A DNA stretch of 9,612 nt from Oligoflexales bacterium. GTDB lineage: Bacteria; Bdellovibrionota_B; Oligoflexia; Oligoflexales; CACXFL01. Shown here piece by piece: positions 1 through 5,620 of this stretch. The stretch covers positions 1 through 9,612 of the forward strand of contig JANQHA010000548.1 of assembly GCA_028282865.1 (NCBI GenBank). The letters are read 5' to 3'. Position 1 is the stretch's first letter. Every line of letters begins with the position of its first letter. The notes under the pieces are model-generated. The model searched no databases. It was not told the DNA's origin and saw nothing but the letters and a program-made list of their open reading frames with translations. The translations under genes were made by a program, and so were the position numbers.

Positions 1-154
1 TTACAAGAAGTTCGGTTGGCAAATTGATAGAATTAAAGGCTCACATCACATTATGACCAAAGAGGAGGCTGGAATCGTTGCGATTCCAGTTCACGGAAAC
101 AACTCTTTAAAGAAAGGCCTTGAACAAGCCCTTCTTAAAAAACTTCGAGGCTAA
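1..154 (+). CDS. hicA: HicA-family mRNA interferase toxin, 3' end only
   Basis: The last 50 codons of a HicA toxin are present, in frame from base 2 to the TAA at 152-154; the 5' end lies before the window. HicA proteins are small (about 60-80 residues) dsRBD-fold RNases that cleave mRNA and are held inactive by HicB. The visible part has the family signature: a GSHHIM segment carrying the catalytic histidine in its usual Gly-Ser-His setting, then a strand rich in Ile and Val (VAIPVHGN), then the typical ending with Leu-Lys-Lys and Leu-Arg-Gly. The hicB gene starts 2 nt after the stop, which is the standard toxin-first arrangement of hicAB. Identification is strong because motif and partner agree. 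Whether the missing N-terminus is intact cannot be seen. Confidence 0.9.
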   Translation, partial: YKKFGWQIDRIKGSHHIMTKEEAGIVAIPVHGNNSLKKGLEQALLKKLRG

Positions 155-156
155 AT

Positions 157-585
157 ATGATTTACTATGCCAAGGTACATAAAAACAAAGATGGATACTG
201 GAGCGAATTTCCAGAGTTCGACACTCCCGGATCTGAAGGACAAAATTTAGAAGAGCTTCATCAAAACTCATTAGAAGCCCTTGAGGGAATCCTTGAAAGT
301 CTCTTTGATCATAAATGTGAAATCCCTCTTCCCACCGTAAGAGAAGGAAGGGGTTGGCTGGCATTAAACGTTGATGACTCGATAGCTATTCCAATTATCT
401 TTAGACAATTGCGCCTTGCAAACAATCTTACCCTCAAACAAATGGCTAAAAATCTTGACATCGCTTATCAGTCATACCAGGTATTGGAAACACCAGGAAA
501 AGCCAACCCCACCATCAAGACACTGCGTAGAATTGCCGAAGTTTTTGATATAACAATTATTGAATTGTTAAAGGATGTGGCATGA
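157..585 (+). CDS. hicB: HicB-family antitoxin with XRE-type helix-turn-helix domain
   Basis: This 142-residue antitoxin neutralises HicA and should repress its own operon. Residues 1 to about 60 form the HicB N-terminal domain, a partially degraded RNase H fold, with the usual opening of a Tyr-rich strand, a DGYW turn and a segment like EFPEFDTPGSEG, followed by the helix with regularly spaced Glu and Leu. Residues about 78-140 form a helix-turn-helix of the XRE/Cro type (LTLKQMAKNLDIAYQSYQ, then TIKTLRRIAEVFDI). E. coli HicB is similar in length (about 138 aa) and also carries a DNA-binding C-terminus. ATG 157 is chosen because GAGG at 147-150, inside the end of hicA, sits 6 nt upstream, so translation of the two genes is probably coupled. 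The HicB call is firm; the DNA-binding role is inferred from the fold pattern. Confidence 0.92.
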   Translation: MIYYAKVHKNKDGYWSEFPEFDTPGSEGQNLEELHQNSLEALEGILESLFDHKCEIPLPTVREGRGWLALNVDDSIAIPIIFRQLRLANNLTLKQMAKNLDIAYQSYQVLETPGKANPTIKTLRRIAEVFDITIIELLKDVA

Positions 586-676
586 CTATGGTCTCGACCG
601 GACAATCATAAATGTCGCTTGTCATCAAACTCATCTATAGCTAAATTCCATATGAAACAAAGCTAAGAATAACGGG

Positions 677-691
677 TTTAGCTATGCTAAA
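677..691. promoter_or_regulatory. Inverted repeat TTTAGC-TAT-GCTAAA upstream of mazEF
   Basis: Perfect 6-bp arms flank a 3-nt centre. It lies in the 174-nt gap after hicB, about 35 nt upstream of the candidate mazEF -35 box. It has no run of T after it, so a protein-binding site is more likely than a terminator. No function can be assigned from sequence alone. Confidence 0.3.
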
Positions 692-725
692 TTATCTTTA
701 TAAATCAACATGTTACATTGCTTTC

Positions 726-754
726 TTGATTTTATTTAAGCCCTTTAATAGGAT
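726..754 (+). promoter_or_regulatory. Candidate mazEF promoter
   Basis: TTGATT (726-731) and TAGGAT (749-754) each match four of six sigma-70 consensus bases and are separated by exactly 17 nt. Transcription would start near 761. That rules out the upstream in-frame ATG at 760 and fits the GTG start of mazE at 790. It is supported by position and by the adjoining palindromes; the boxes themselves are only moderate matches. Confidence 0.4.
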
Positions 755-771
755 ATCCGATGTATATACAT
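751..771. promoter_or_regulatory. Two adjacent palindromes at the mazEF start, candidate operator
   Basis: GGATATCC (751-758) is an 8-bp palindrome and ATGTATATACAT (760-771) is a perfect 12-bp palindrome; one base separates them. They overlap the candidate -10 box and the predicted transcription start. MazE and the MazEF complex are known to repress their own promoter through palindromic sites, so this is the natural operator candidate. The function is inferred. Confidence 0.45.
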
Positions 772-789
772 GGAAGAATGGAGTGCATC

Positions 790-1038
790 GTGAACCTAAA
801 AGTAAAAGCTCAGAAATGGGGGAACAGTTTGGGAATGCGTATTCCTAAAATCATAGCAGAAGAGCTAAACTTAACTGACGGAACCACTCTAGAGTTAGAG
901 GTCGATGGTGAAAAACTAATCGTCTACCAACCAAAAAAGAACAAATTCAAGCTACAAGATTTACTAAGTTCGGTTACTCCTAAAAATATTCATAATGAAA
1001 CGGAAACAGATGATTCAGTAGGAGAGGAAGTTTGGTAA
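790..1038 (+). CDS. mazE: MazE-family antitoxin (AbrB/SpoVT-fold)
   Basis: The antitoxin partner of MazF: an N-terminal swapped-hairpin DNA-binding domain followed by a flexible tail that wraps the toxin. The N-terminal signature is clear (KWGNSLGMRIPK, residues 9-20), followed by the dimer strand region ending LIVYQP at about residue 47. The C-terminal tail reads SVTPKNIH and ends GEEVW, close to the E. coli MazE ending (ITPENLH through to EVW). The GTG at 790 gives 82 residues, the same length as E. coli MazE, and has GGAG (780-783) 6 nt upstream. An in-frame ATG at 760 would add ten residues but lies on a palindrome at the predicted transcription start. The end overlaps mazF by 7 nt. The family call is firm and the start is likely. 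Confidence 0.92.
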   Translation: MNLKVKAQKWGNSLGMRIPKIIAEELNLTDGTTLELEVDGEKLIVYQPKKNKFKLQDLLSSVTPKNIHNETETDDSVGEEVW

Positions 1039-1373
1039 ACCCAAAATATATTCCTGATCGGGGCGATATAGTATGGCTAGAGTTTTCTCCTCAAACTGGT
1101 ACTGAACAACTAGGAAAACGACCCGCCTACGTCTTGTCTCCTAAAAGTTATAATAAGAAAGTGGGGCTAGCAATATTCTGCCCAGTCAGTAGCAAAATCA
1201 AAGGCTACCCTTTTGAAGTTACACTATCCAGTAAAAGTAAAATATCTGGAGCTATACTGGTCGATCACGTTAAGAGTTTGGATTGGCGTGCTCGAAAAGC
1301 AACATTTATTCAGAAGACTAAGAAAAATATATATGATGAGGTTCTAGGTAAACTATTAACTTTATTGCACTAA
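1032..1373 (+). CDS. mazF: MazF-family endoribonuclease toxin
   Basis: A sequence-specific, ribosome-independent mRNA interferase of 113 residues (E. coli MazF has 111). It aligns along its whole length: YIPDRGDIVWLEFSP at the start, then TGTEQLGKRPAYVLSP, then KGYPFEV and WRARKAT. Glu25 and Arg30 match E. coli Glu24 and Arg29, and Ser53 stands where E. coli has the functional Thr52, a conservative swap. The start is a TTG at 1032 inside the end of mazE, with AGGAG (1020-1024) 7 nt upstream. No in-frame ATG lies nearby, and the TTG gives the family N-terminus. The 7-nt overlap and the rare start codon fit coupled translation with the antitoxin in excess. All key segments are intact, so the toxin should be active. 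Confidence 0.95.
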   Translation: MVNPKYIPDRGDIVWLEFSPQTGTEQLGKRPAYVLSPKSYNKKVGLAIFCPVSSKIKGYPFEVTLSSKSKISGAILVDHVKSLDWRARKATFIQKTKKNIYDEVLGKLLTLLH

Positions 1374-1380
1374 AGCAATA
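1363..1380. terminator. Weak hairpin over the mazF stop codon
   Basis: TATTGC (1363-1368) pairs with GCAATA (1375-1380) over a 6-nt loop that contains the TAA. No T-run follows, so it is at best a weak transcript end or an mRNA 3' stem. A second short palindrome, GCAATT-TG-AATTGC, follows at 1402-1415. The rest of the 284-nt gap before the cupin gene is AT-rich with no supported gene. Confidence 0.25.
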
Positions 1381-1602
1381 CCCATCTATGTTGATTTTAC
1401 AGCAATTTGAATTGCAAAAGACCTGTATTAAGTTAGCTAAATCCATTGCGAGAAAATTAAAACTCCCTGCAAAGTGGTTAGTTAAGCTAACGCTGCAAGA
1501 TCAGCAAAAAAAGAAAATATTGACCTTAAGCTCTACTAAATTTGTTGGCTTTTTTTTCGACAAGCCTTATGTCTAATTCAATCAATTAATTGCTATTGAT
1601 TA

Positions 1603-1632
1603 TTGCTTCATAGCTATGAATATGCCTATGAT
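1603..1632 (+). promoter_or_regulatory. Candidate promoter of the cupin gene
   Basis: TTGCTT (1603-1608) and TATGAT (1627-1632) are separated by 18 nt. Transcription would start near 1639, about 19 nt before the ATG at 1658 or 34 nt before the TTG at 1673. The -10 box matches five of six consensus bases. The spacer is almost wholly occupied by a long palindrome. Confidence 0.45.
1607..1620. promoter_or_regulatory. 14-bp perfect palindrome TTCATAGCTATGAA, candidate operator
   Basis: The palindrome is uninterrupted and lies between the -35 and -10 boxes of the candidate cupin promoter, where a bound dimer would block RNA polymerase. The regulator is unknown. The site differs from the mazEF palindrome ATGTATATACAT, so a separate regulator is likely. 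Confidence 0.45.
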
Positions 1633-1657
1633 ATATGCTTAATAAAAGTCAAATGTA

Positions 1658-1972
1658 ATGAGGGATAGCAAATTGAAAGAGACTTCTTTCGGAAAGATGA
1701 AAGTGATTTTAGAGGATAACGGCAATCCTAAAATCGAGCATCTAGTATTTGAAAAAGAAGGAAGACCACATCGGCATACCGAATATGAATCGTTTTTTGT
1801 GATTTCAGGTGAAGGGGTCGTAGTGAACGGTAAAAATAAGATCAGCGTTAAGCCCGGAGATTTAACCACCATCCCTCCTAAGACAAATCACTGGATGATA
1901 CCTGGCGGTAGCGAGCCACTCGTTGGGTTTATCTGGTACCATGAAGCAGAGATAAATCGAAAGAACCATTAG
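1658..1972 (+). CDS. Small cupin-domain protein
   Basis: A 104-residue single-domain cupin, a beta-barrel that usually binds one metal ion. Cupin motif 1 is seen in PHRHTEYESFFVISGEG (about residues 36-52), with the two metal-ligand histidines of HRH and a following Glu. Motif 2 is seen in PGDLTTIPPKTNHW (about residues 66-79), with its Pro-Gly-Asp turn and the last ligand histidine. All expected ligands are present, so metal binding is likely. The substrate is unknown, because small cupins range from sugar isomerases to dioxygenases and sensor domains. The ATG at 1658 lacks a clear ribosome site. An in-frame TTG at 1673, with GAGGGA (1660-1665) 7 nt upstream, would give 99 residues and may be the true start. 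It appears to be transcribed alone. Confidence 0.8.
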   Translation: MRDSKLKETSFGKMKVILEDNGNPKIEHLVFEKEGRPHRHTEYESFFVISGEGVVVNGKNKISVKPGDLTTIPPKTNHWMIPGGSEPLVGFIWYHEAEINRKNH

Positions 1973-1974
1973 TT

Positions 1975-2099
1975 AGAGTATTAAGCGACTTCAATCGGAG
2001 CACGTTTCTTAAGGTCTTAAAAAACCGCTGATTTGGTGGCTCGAAGCTGCCGGAACTGATATAATTTTAACAGAAGAAGATTATAGTAAGGCTTTTTAG
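1975..2099 (+). pseudogene. Possible decayed 3' end of a coding sequence
   Basis: Two short open stretches in different frames look protein-like. One ends at the TGA at 2029-2031 (VLSDFNRSTFLKVL). The other runs from 2013 to the TAG at 2097-2099 and contains KKPLIWWLEAAG and TDIILTEEDYSKAF. They overlap at a run of six A (2019-2024), and adding one A would join them. Neither has a usable start codon or ribosome site. I do not recognise the family. The reading is tentative: the amphipathic, acidic composition is typical of real protein, but 28 codons is short enough to occur by chance. Confidence 0.25.
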
Positions 2100-2122
2100 A
2101 GTGGGGGTCGCTAAAAGCGCTT

Positions 2123-2929
2123 ATGAATAGAATTTTGGAACAATGCGCAATGAAGTTAATGGTTTTGCTTTGGCTCGTAGCATACGGAACAACGGCATAT
2201 TCTAGTGCGTCTTGTGCTGAGGTAAGAAACGTTGTAATACGAGGGCAGATTAAGCCAGCTTTTCAAGAGTTTTTCGACCTTATAGCTAAAATGGAAAAAC
2301 GAGGCCCAGATCAATTTAAAATACTCAGTAGAAAGGTCGGGGAGCGGAGAGAGGTCGTATTCTTGATGGGATCTAACGAGGCACGGGACAGAGATGCGTT
2401 CAATAGGACGTCGGCAGAGATGGTTAGATCGTTGGAGCAACAGTATAGCGACAATATTGTCTTGTCAAAAAGGACCTCTGTAGAGGCTCAACCCTCTCGG
2501 TTAGCACGCTCTTGTAAAAAAGCGATATGTGCACTCAGTATTGGGCTACCCGTTTCCACCATTATTGGTGCAGCGGTCGCGACATATTTCCCAGAGGCTG
2601 CCAATACTTCTCTTTGGTATTTGGCTTTTATACCTAGCGCTATTGTTACCGTCGGTCAAATAGGAGTAGTTGTTACCGGTGAACTTGATGGTCCCGATGC
2701 ACTCCCCAAGCCTCCTTCCAAAGAAAGTCCACTGTCGTATGATCAAAACCAGAAAGCTATTGCTGATGTAATTAAAAACACTACTAAGGAGCAGACCGGT
2801 GTTGTCTTTAGTTTCGTTACTGCTAACGGCTCTGCTACCGATGCGGCAAAAGGATTTGATGGATATACTCCCGAAGAAGTTGACATTTTCGTTGCGGAGA
2901 TTCGGAGAAGTATTGAAGAGAAAGAGTGA
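2123..2929 (+). CDS. Unrecognised exported protein with two hydrophobic segments
   Basis: A 268-residue protein of no family I recognise. Residues 10-32 look like a signal peptide (a Lys, then LMVLLWLVAYG, then a small-residue SSASCA stretch suitable for signal peptidase I). Residues about 35-115 are charged and probably alpha-helical. Residues 134-156 and 163-187 are two strongly hydrophobic segments separated by a short turn with a Pro and a Glu, which fits a helical hairpin in the inner membrane. The last 80 residues are polar and acidic and end RRSIEEKE. ATG 2123 is 15 nt after a G-rich stretch (GTGGGGG, 2101-2107), with a small CGCT-AAAA-GCG stem in between. ATG 2150 would give a shorter, classical signal peptide. 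The gene is coding by length, frame and domain layout; the function is unknown. Confidence 0.75.
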   Translation: MNRILEQCAMKLMVLLWLVAYGTTAYSSASCAEVRNVVIRGQIKPAFQEFFDLIAKMEKRGPDQFKILSRKVGERREVVFLMGSNEARDRDAFNRTSAEMVRSLEQQYSDNIVLSKRTSVEAQPSRLARSCKKAICALSIGLPVSTIIGAAVATYFPEAANTSLWYLAFIPSAIVTVGQIGVVVTGELDGPDALPKPPSKESPLSYDQNQKAIADVIKNTTKEQTGVVFSFVTANGSATDAAKGFDGYTPEEVDIFVAEIRRSIEEKE

Positions 2930-3338
2930 GGACTACCAAACCTTCAACCTTGACTGCAAAACAATCGAGGTAACGAATAAATTTAGAATGCTGATGCGAA
3001 GCTGTCTAGTATTGGATATATCGATAGTTCAAGGATATGCTAGGGTGTTATCAAGGGCTTTGATGAAGCCCAAAGGCTCTATCAAATTAAAAGCTTCATA
3101 GTTGTCGTTAGATCATTCCAAAAAAAATTTTACTCTATTGACCAATGAAGCACGTCTAAATTGCACACATCTTTATGATTCTTTGGTTCAAATACACTTA
3201 TTTTGCTGCTATGATTATTCTCAATCAATCATTGACGTAATTTTTCCTGTAGACTTAGTTGAGTATGAACAGGAGGTAGAATGCGGGGCATCGCTGGTAT
3301 TCTTGAACCTATGACTTTTAGAATAACGAGATTTAGGC
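2930..3338. other. 409-nt gap between two orphan exported-protein genes
   Basis: No conventional gene is supported here. The stretch contains a small hairpin GGGCTT-TGATG-AAGCCC (3055-3071) with no T-run, a candidate extended -10 promoter (3187-3215), and a 23-codon ORF with a consensus ribosome site that runs into the next gene. A 70-codon open frame beginning with TTG at 3102 has no ribosome site and a Cys- and His-rich composition typical of chance ORFs. Confidence 0.5.
3187..3215 (+). promoter_or_regulatory. Candidate promoter for the 3281 mini-ORF and the 3339 gene
   Basis: TTCAAA (3187-3192, four of six) and TATGAT (3210-3215, five of six) are 17 nt apart. The -10 box is preceded by TGC, giving an extended -10 element (TGnTATGAT). 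Transcription would start near 3222, about 60 nt before the mini-ORF. Confidence 0.45.
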
Positions 3339-3352
3339 ATGAATTACCTTAG
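3281..3352 (+). CDS. 23-codon upstream ORF with consensus Shine-Dalgarno
   Basis: ATG 3281 is preceded by AGGAGG (3271-3276) with 4 nt between, the best ribosome site on the plus strand of the window. The frame stays open for 23 codons and ends at TAG 3350-3352, 14 nt inside the next gene, whose own site is weak. A ribosome ending here would be delivered onto the 3339 start, so a translational-coupling or leader role is plausible. The peptide begins MRGIAGILEP, which resembles the MCGIAGI start of asparagine synthetase-type amidotransferases with Arg in place of the catalytic Cys; this may be chance or a relic. The product is not conserved-looking otherwise. Confidence 0.35.
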   Translation: MRGIAGILEPMTFRITRFRHELP

Positions 3353-4208
3353 GTCGAATTATCGTAATAAAGTGGTACTCCTTTTCATTCTCATTACCTA
3401 CCCCACAAGCTCGGTTTTGGCCTGCAATGAATTAATCGTTAATTTCCCACTTAAAATGCTTCTGAGAATACTGCCAGCTGCGGGGGGGGCAGAGGTTTTT
3501 AAAAAACTCGGTAAAAAAGTAGTGCTTAATAAATTGGACAAAAAGTTTGTACTTGATGGTATACAAGTTGAATTCAAAGGCGAACGTGACCTTGATGGTG
3601 CAAATACAGTTTACGGCCTAATCAGAAGGTATGCCGGATCTGAGTCAACATTTATTAAAGTTTATTCGAAGTCACATTCCTCTATTGCGGGTGCTCGGAC
3701 CCTAAGGAGCACAATAATAGCTGGTAAAATGCTTAAGTATGCACAAAAAGTAGTCTCCTTTGGAATCATAAAAGGTCCCAAGCGAGGAGAGGAAAATGTT
3801 TTTATCGAGTTCGAATTGTTATTTGGTGGTGAAAAATTTTATGATTGGAAGTACCAGGCAAACAAGATGAGGGATGTTTTCACGGAGCGAACCGTTAGAG
3901 AAATGGCAGAAGGCCTTCTAGAGATTATGGAAAAAAGAATTCAACCCGGAGAACTAGACTTCGCAGTTTCAAAATCCGGCAAGTTCAAATTTTTTGATAC
4001 AGATGAATGGGGAATTACCCGTAATCGTCAAACAAACTTACCCGACTTTAATGAGATTTTTCAAGAAATGCCGAATATGGGTAATAGGGTACGACTTAGG
4101 CTGAAGAAACTGGTTTTAGAAAGCAAGGCTCTGTCAAAAGGATTAAAAAAAAAGGCTATTGAAGAGCTATCAACCCCGCTACATTTTTATAGAAAAGTTC
4201 CTCGATAA
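3339..4208 (+). CDS. Exported protein with kinase-like C-terminal pattern
   Basis: A 289-residue protein with no close family that I recognise. Residues 10-28 form a signal peptide ending VLAC (Cys29), which fits either signal peptidase I or a lipoprotein site. The body follows the order of a eukaryotic-like kinase fold: a strand with a lysine (FIKVYS, Lys107), a helix region at 115-135, a hinge-like strand (VFIEFELLFGG, 154-164), a long helix (about 185-199), then RIQPGELDFAV (200-210) in the catalytic-loop position and FKFFDTDEWG (216-225) where kinases have their metal-binding Asp. The HRD histidine-arginine and the Asn are absent, so it would be a divergent or inactive kinase. This reading is inference from pattern order. 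ACGAG (3326-3330) 8 nt upstream is a weak ribosome site, and the 3281 ORF overlaps the start. Confidence 0.75.
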   Translation: MNYLRSNYRNKVVLLFILITYPTSSVLACNELIVNFPLKMLLRILPAAGGAEVFKKLGKKVVLNKLDKKFVLDGIQVEFKGERDLDGANTVYGLIRRYAGSESTFIKVYSKSHSSIAGARTLRSTIIAGKMLKYAQKVVSFGIIKGPKRGEENVFIEFELLFGGEKFYDWKYQANKMRDVFTERTVREMAEGLLEIMEKRIQPGELDFAVSKSGKFKFFDTDEWGITRNRQTNLPDFNEIFQEMPNMGNRVRLRLKKLVLESKALSKGLKKKAIEELSTPLHFYRKVPR

Positions 4209-4247
4209 TACTCCATTTCTTAAATACATTGGCCAAACACTCATTGT

Positions 4248-4271
4248 TTCTCGTTAGAATTTTTACGAGAA
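4248..4271 (+). terminator. Weak hairpin after the kinase-like gene
   Basis: TTCTCGT (4248-4254) pairs perfectly with ACGAGAA (4265-4271) across a 10-nt AT-rich loop, 40 nt after the stop. TCTTT follows, which is a poor U-tract. It is a plausible but weak terminator for plus-strand transcription. Confidence 0.3.
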
Positions 4272-4290
4272 TCTTTCAGGTAAAATAGTA

Positions 4291-4319
4291 GACGTGGATT
4301 GAACTCTCAAATCCACGTC
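4291..4319 (-). terminator. Strong hairpin terminator of the LRR lipoprotein gene
   Basis: GACGTGGATT (4291-4300) and AATCCACGTC (4310-4319) are perfect 10-bp arms over a 9-nt loop. On the minus strand the stem starts 13 nt after the stop codon of the LRR gene and is followed by TACTATTTTA, a moderately T-rich tail. On the plus strand it is followed by ATCGGG, so it mainly serves the minus-strand gene, though the stem could also hinder read-through from the left. Confidence 0.65.
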
Positions 4320-4332
4320 ATCGGGCCACGTA

Positions 4333-5460
4333 TTATTCTGCAGCTATATAGTTTCGGCAGAAAGAACTCAGTACAGGGTTCACGCTATCACCAATTGGGC
4401 AAGAATCTTCGGATTTTGCAATTGGATTTCCTGATAAGGTCAGAGTATCAAAACTAAGTGTCCTTAAAATTGAAACATCATCGATATCATTATCTTGAAG
4501 TTCAAGTCTTTCCAAAGTTGCCAAAGCATCGATTCCATTCAAATCGCTACTTTCTAGTCTATTAGACTCAAGACGTAAGCGTTTTATTGAGTTGAGGGCA
4601 TCAAGATGTGAAAGCTCTTCAATGCGATTCTTACGAGCCTCAAATTCTTCGAGCAACGGCCACCCCCTAAAATCCACCTCCTCAATCTTATTAGAGTTGA
4701 GTTCTAAGGTTTTTAAATTGTTGAAGTTGTCGATAGATTCTACCTCTTTTATCGCATTGTCGTTTGCGAGAAGCACTTCTATCGAGTTTGGTAGCACATC
4801 TAAATCTTCAATCAAATTATCTGAGATTTGAAGTGTCTTTAGTAGACTTCCACCCAGGGATCGGAGATCTGATATTCTATTTTCCGCAAGATTGACTTCT
4901 ACCAAGGAGCTAATTTGTAGCAGCGGTGAGATGTCCACAATATTGTTTCGTTCAAGATTTAAATATTCTAACTCCCGCATCTCAGAAAGTGGCGATATAT
5001 CGACTATGTGAGAGCGAGTTAATCTTAAACGTTTTAGAGCCTTAAAATTTGAGAGAACCGCTAAGTTTGGTCCTACCTGTGCGTCAATTTCAAGCCTTTC
5101 CTGGGATTTCCAAAAACCCCAGGCCTCTAAGCATGAATCTGTGCCCGATCTTGCCAACAGAAACCCGACTAGATCCTTTGATTCTAGGGTAAAAATATCG
5201 GATATTTTGAGTTCGCAGACATAAATAAAAGGCTCGCAAAGGGCATCACTTCCGACATACTTTGCGTACAGTTCATTAGATAGAGAATGGTCTGGGGTCT
5301 TATTTGAGCATTCGACGTTCCACATTCCGGTTTCCGAGTTATACGTTGCATGTGTTTGGCTCTCGTTTGATTTCGTATCAGCAGATGGATTTGTAGAGTT
5401 TGAACATGCCGCGAATGGCATCAATACAGTTGTCAAAACAACAGACAGCAGCAGCTTCAT
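4333..5460 (-). CDS. Leucine-rich-repeat lipoprotein (SDS22/internalin-like)
   Basis: A 375-residue surface or periplasmic lipoprotein. Residues 1-19 are a lipoprotein signal peptide (MKLLLSVVLTTVLMPFAAC) with the lipid-attachment Cys19. A Ser/Asn/Thr-rich linker follows to about residue 40, then a cysteine-bearing N-terminal region (Cys51, 75, 82, 110) that may cap the repeats. Residues about 139-347 are ten repeats of about 20-24 residues with the pattern LxxLxLxxNxIxDIxxL, for example LEYLNLERNNIVDISPL. The last 26 residues hold two Cys, probably a C-terminal cap. Such solenoids usually bind protein partners; the partner is unknown. The start is well supported by AAGGAG 5-6 nt upstream on the minus strand. 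Repeats are regular and unbroken, so the gene should be intact. Confidence 0.92.
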   Translation of the reverse strand: MKLLLSVVLTTVLMPFAACSNSTNPSADTKSNESQTHATYNSETGMWNVECSNKTPDHSLSNELYAKYVGSDALCEPFIYVCELKISDIFTLESKDLVGFLLARSGTDSCLEAWGFWKSQERLEIDAQVGPNLAVLSNFKALKRLRLTRSHIVDISPLSEMRELEYLNLERNNIVDISPLLQISSLVEVNLAENRISDLRSLGGSLLKTLQISDNLIEDLDVLPNSIEVLLANDNAIKEVESIDNFNNLKTLELNSNKIEEVDFRGWPLLEEFEARKNRIEELSHLDALNSIKRLRLESNRLESSDLNGIDALATLERLELQDNDIDDVSILRTLSFDTLTLSGNPIAKSEDSCPIGDSVNPVLSSFCRNYIAAE

Positions 5461-5620
5461 CGTATCTCCTTTAGTAGGCTAATTTTACTAATTAAATCTC
5501 ACTTTGCTTTGCCGCTGCAGAGGAAATATTCGCAAGGAATACAAAATTCATACCATAGACAATCCAATTAGGGTGAAAAAACCGGGAACAATTTGATAAA
5601 AAAGCTCTGGAAGTAGTACC

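Noticed and set aside
1541..1566. Terminator at GGCTTTTTTTT
   Set aside because: The T-run lies inside the loop of a weak 5-bp stem (GGCTT and AAGCC) instead of following a stem.
1388..1576. 62-codon open frame after mazF
   Set aside because: It has no ribosome site, is Lys- and Leu-rich as expected from AT-rich DNA, and ends in a stretch encoded by a T-run. It resembles no family I know.
1374..1657. Integron cassette with attC sites, suggested by stacked same-direction small genes and the inverted pair GTTAGCT (1432-1438) and AGCTAAC (1485-1491)
   Set aside because: The half-sites do not fit the attC core pattern (RYYYAAC on the left, GTTRRRY on the right) and no similar site follows hicB or the cupin gene.
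2799..3101. 100-codon frame overlapping the end of the 2123 gene and running past it
   Set aside because: It is in another frame of a well supported gene, and the part beyond it has no protein-like features or ribosome site.
3102..3314. 70-codon frame starting with TTG in the gap before the kinase-like gene
   Set aside because: It lacks a ribosome site, has an unusual Cys, His and Tyr composition, and its end overlaps the better supported 3281 ORF.
4592..4831. 79-codon plus-strand frame inside the LRR gene
   Set aside because: It is a Ser-rich shadow of the regular repeats on the opposite strand.
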